Assembly: GCA_964580465.1 (NCBI GenBank)
Contig: CAZOKJ010000008.1
Span: forward strand, 1 to 64,000
DNA: 64,000 nt
Direction: 5' to 3'
Source: Taishania sp964580465
Lineage (GTDB): Bacteria > Bacteroidota > Bacteroidia > Flavobacteriales_D > Crocinitomicaceae
The notes beneath the pieces were generated by a model that was not told where the DNA came from, did no database searches, and saw nothing but the letters and a program-made list of their open reading frames with translations. This document shows, one piece after another, positions 61,762 to 64,000 of this stretch; position 1 is the first letter of the stretch, and every line of letters starts with the position of its first letter. A program made the translations under genes and the position numbers.

Positions 61762-64000
61762 ATGAAAACAATTTTCACTCTGTTGACTTTATTTCTTTTA
61801 GGGACAGCTGTTCCATTAGCACAAAGAGGTAAGCACTCGAATTATACTGTTTCATCGACTAATACCATTGTTAATACTTACACACAAGTTACAAATGCAA
61901 TTAACGCTGGGAGTACTTACATTCAAGTTGCTGATGCGGCTATGGTAGGAGCAGGTTTTACTACTCCATTGCAACAAGGAGACTTAATCATGATTATTCA
62001 AATGCAAGGTTTGAGATTTGATAATTATGGCGCCTCTAACTATTCTATTGATATCAATACCTATCCTGTTTCTGCTTGGAGTAGTGGTGCAACATTGGAA
62101 AGTGCCTACATGAATGATGGACCAAGACCTTATAGATTTGGTACAGTAAAGCAATACCATCAAGTAGGAGTGAACGAATTAGTAGAAGTTGCTTCAGTGT
62201 CTGGTAATGTTATTTTCTTAAATTGTTCAACTTTTCACTCTTATTATGCTCCTCAAGGAAACGTACAAGTTATTCGTGTTCCACGTTATAAAAATTTAAC
62301 GATTCCATCTGGTACTTCTATTACTGCTCCTAACTGGAATGGTACTACAGGTGGGGTAGTAGCTATTGAAGTGGAACAAAATTTATCCATCAATGCTGTT
62401 GGTGGAATTAACGCTACAGGTAAAGGATTTCGTGGGGGAGTTGTAGAAGGAGTTTGTGAGAGTGGGTCATCTACTGAGCACACGAACGTCCAAGGAATGG
62501 GAAACACATTTTTAGGTACGAACAACAATATTTACGGTGGAGCTGTAGGTGAGAACATTATGGGTGCCACTACTTATTTAAAGACAGTTTACTTAGGATT
62601 TGGCCGTGGAGCTATTGCTAATGGTGGCGGTGGCGGTGGTCTTCAAAATGGTGGCGGTGGCGGTGGATCCAATGTTGGAGATACCAATAACAGAACTGGT
62701 TTAGGTGTTCCAAATTCAGCTTACAATGTTTATTGGAACGCAGAACGTCCTGGTTTAGCTGGCACAGTGAGTGGTGGTGGTGGTCGCGGCGGTTATACCT
62801 ATGCAAACACTCAACAAAATCCTAACATTGGGCCAAATAAAAGTGCCTGGGGAGGTGATGCTCGTAAAGAAAATGGCGGTTTTGGAGGGCATGCGCTTGT
62901 GTATCACCCGAATCGAATTTTTGCAGGTGGCGGCGGTGGAGCTGGTAGTCAAGACTCTGGACAAGGTGGCAATGGTGGTAACGGTGGAGGAATCGTTTAC
63001 TTAACTGTTTATGGAACTATTTCAGGAACAGGTAGCATTGTGTCTAATGGCGCACCAGGATTTAAGACAAATATGACAGGCGATAATACTGTTAGTAACG
63101 GGGCAAAGTATAAAGGAAATGATGGTGCAGGCGGTGGTGGTGGCGGTGGTTATATTTATATTAAAAATATGTCACCTATTCCTACAACTGTATCATTACA
63201 AGCTAATGGGGGAAATGGAGGGAATGTTGATTTTTATTATTACACAGGTGGTTTTGGTAGCCAAAATGGTAAAAATGAATTAACAGGCCCAGGTGCTGGT
63301 GGTGCTGGTGGAGGAATTGCTTATACTTCGGGTACGCCCCCTACTTCTGTAAGCGGTGGAGCTCCAGGAATAACATTAAGTAATGGTAGCCAGAATCCTT
63401 GGTCAACTAATTTTCCTCCGAATGGAGCAACAAATGGAGGAACGGGATTAACAAACTTGCCTACAACTATTTATGATATCACCGTTGCTGACAAAACCAT
63501 TTGTGCTGGGACTTCCACAGGTTTAACAGCTACTATCACAGGTACTTTGCCTGCAAATTCAACAATTGGTTGGTACACTTCTCCTTACGGTGGAAATCCA
63601 ATTAGAACTGGGGCTTCAATGGTTACTGGCGTATTGAATACTACGACAACTTACTATGTTGGCGTTTGTCCAGGGAATTTTAGGGTGCCAGTTACTGTAT
63701 CAGTTACACCAAAACCCGTAGTGGCTGGTTCAGCAATTATCACTCCAGCTACGTGCACTTCTCCTGGAGCTATCTCAGGGTTGTCTATCACCGGCAACGG
63801 ACCATTTACTATTAACTGGAGCAATGGGATGAGTACATTAACTCCTAATATAAGTAACGTTTCTCCTGGTACTTACTCATTTACTGTTGTTGATGCAAAT
63901 GGATGTACTGCTTCTGGCGGACCTTATAACGTGTCAGGAACTGGTGGACCAGTTGTGTCAGGCACAGCTGTAATTACACCAAATACTTGTTCTTCTCTTG
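61762..64000 (+). CDS. Large Gly-rich, SprB-like secreted surface protein (3' end outside window)
   Basis: Open from the ATG at 61762 to the window edge, at least 746 residues. Signal peptide ending near PLAQ (about 21). An N-terminal beta-rich part (QVTNAINAGSTYIQVADAAM) and a long Gly-rich region with blocks of four to seven Gly (about 290-520) come first. An Ig-like domain follows (CAGTSTGLTATITG ... TTYYVGVCPG). SprB-like repeats (ITPATCTSPGAISGLSITG ... GTYSFTVVDANGC) then run to the window edge. SprB repeats are known from the gliding adhesin of flavobacteria. A T9SS sorting domain would be expected beyond the edge. Confidence 0.85.
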   Translation, partial: MKTIFTLLTLFLLGTAVPLAQRGKHSNYTVSSTNTIVNTYTQVTNAINAGSTYIQVADAAMVGAGFTTPLQQGDLIMIIQMQGLRFDNYGASNYSIDINTYPVSAWSSGATLESAYMNDGPRPYRFGTVKQYHQVGVNELVEVASVSGNVIFLNCSTFHSYYAPQGNVQVIRVPRYKNLTIPSGTSITAPNWNGTTGGVVAIEVEQNLSINAVGGINATGKGFRGGVVEGVCESGSSTEHTNVQGMGNTFLGTNNNIYGGAVGENIMGATTYLKTVYLGFGRGAIANGGGGGGLQNGGGGGGSNVGDTNNRTGLGVPNSAYNVYWNAERPGLAGTVSGGGGRGGYTYANTQQNPNIGPNKSAWGGDARKENGGFGGHALVYHPNRIFAGGGGGAGSQDSGQGGNGGNGGGIVYLTVYGTISGTGSIVSNGAPGFKTNMTGDNTVSNGAKYKGNDGAGGGGGGGYIYIKNMSPIPTTVSLQANGGNGGNVDFYYYTGGFGSQNGKNELTGPGAGGAGGGIAYTSGTPPTSVSGGAPGITLSNGSQNPWSTNFPPNGATNGGTGLTNLPTTIYDITVADKTICAGTSTGLTATITGTLPANSTIGWYTSPYGGNPIRTGASMVTGVLNTTTTYYVGVCPGNFRVPVTVSVTPKPVVAGSAIITPATCTSPGAISGLSITGNGPFTINWSNGMSTLTPNISNVSPGTYSFTVVDANGCTASGGPYNVSGTGGPVVSGTAVITPNTCSSL

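Noticed and set aside
62286..63004. Short frames on both strands within the Gly-rich adhesin
   Set aside because: They are shadows of the GC-rich repeats in the large open frame that starts at 61762 and leaves the window.
1..64000. tRNA, rRNA or insertion sequence genes
   Set aside because: I saw no cloverleaf, rRNA motif or transposase; scanning by eye could miss a single tRNA, but none is claimed.

Overview
The window looks like a scaffold from a low-GC member of the Bacteroidota, most likely Flavobacteriales and perhaps Crocinitomicaceae (Fluviicola-like); the family is inference. The evidence is type IX secretion (T9SS) C-terminal sorting domains on several proteins, promoter elements of the flavobacterial TTG/TAnnTTTG type, a Bat aerotolerance-type operon, a TonB receptor with a carboxypeptidase-like N-terminal domain, and a SprB-like adhesin. 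Two runs of exactly 100 N (12710-12809 and 23912-24011) are assembly gaps. No rRNA, tRNA, CRISPR array or insertion sequence was seen.

Region by region: 1-6370 is an accessory locus of RHS polymorphic toxins. It repeats one module twice: RHS core with a variable toxin tip, then a small exported or lipoprotein candidate immunity gene, then a small protein carrying one YD repeat and a T9SS sorting domain. The first tip has an HExxH zinc-peptidase motif and the second a JAMM-like motif. The two RHS genes share a 295-bp block that is identical base for base, while the flanking sequence has diverged. 6459-10762 (minus) is a suf iron-sulfur assembly operon (sufA-B-C-D) with a four-helix-bundle (23S rRNA intervening-sequence type) gene inserted between sufB and sufC and bordered by short AT-rich repeats. 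10919-13053 (minus) holds an M28 peptidase and a conserved hypothetical gene that spans an assembly gap.

13191-21434 (minus) is a complete phosphate-starvation block: phosphate porin, pstS-C-A-B, phoU, and a PhoB/PhoR-type two-component system. The regions upstream of pstS and of the porin gene both carry tandem 11-bp repeats with the 7+4 layout of a Pho box. 21530-23727 (minus) holds a lipid A-type acyltransferase coupled to rarA, followed by a GC-rich 51-bp tandem array interrupted by the second gap.

24374-27494 (plus) is a probable metal (copper-like) uptake locus: an HYC_CC_PP-like protein, a TonB receptor and an exported heavy-metal-associated domain protein. It is followed by 3-hydroxyanthranilate dioxygenase. 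28812-36382 (plus) is a tightly overlapping MoxR-DUF58-BatA-BatB-BatC-BatD operon. 36390-44062 (minus) carries a lipoprotein, two glycosyltransferases, a LysM lytic transglycosylase, gatA, tatA, an S4-domain protein, an MmcQ/YjbR protein and a fatty acid desaturase. 44237-46298 (plus) has purN, marC and an ACT-like protein. 46353-56291 (minus) has a large SF1 helicase, L-asparaginase, fabD, a small secreted protein, a frameshifted LamG/Ig-repeat T9SS protein and another small secreted protein. 56448-61707 contains a GNAT acetyltransferase, a semialdehyde dehydrogenase, a flavoprotein of the transhydrogenase/lipoamide dehydrogenase family (minus), a cysteine synthase and a cysteine-cluster protein. 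From 61762 a large Gly-rich, SprB-like surface protein runs off the right edge.

The most unusual items are the T9SS-linked RHS toxin array with its recent gene-conversion tract, the phased Pho-box repeats, the PstS-like segment inside PstC, the four-helix-bundle gene inside the suf operon, and the frameshifted surface protein.
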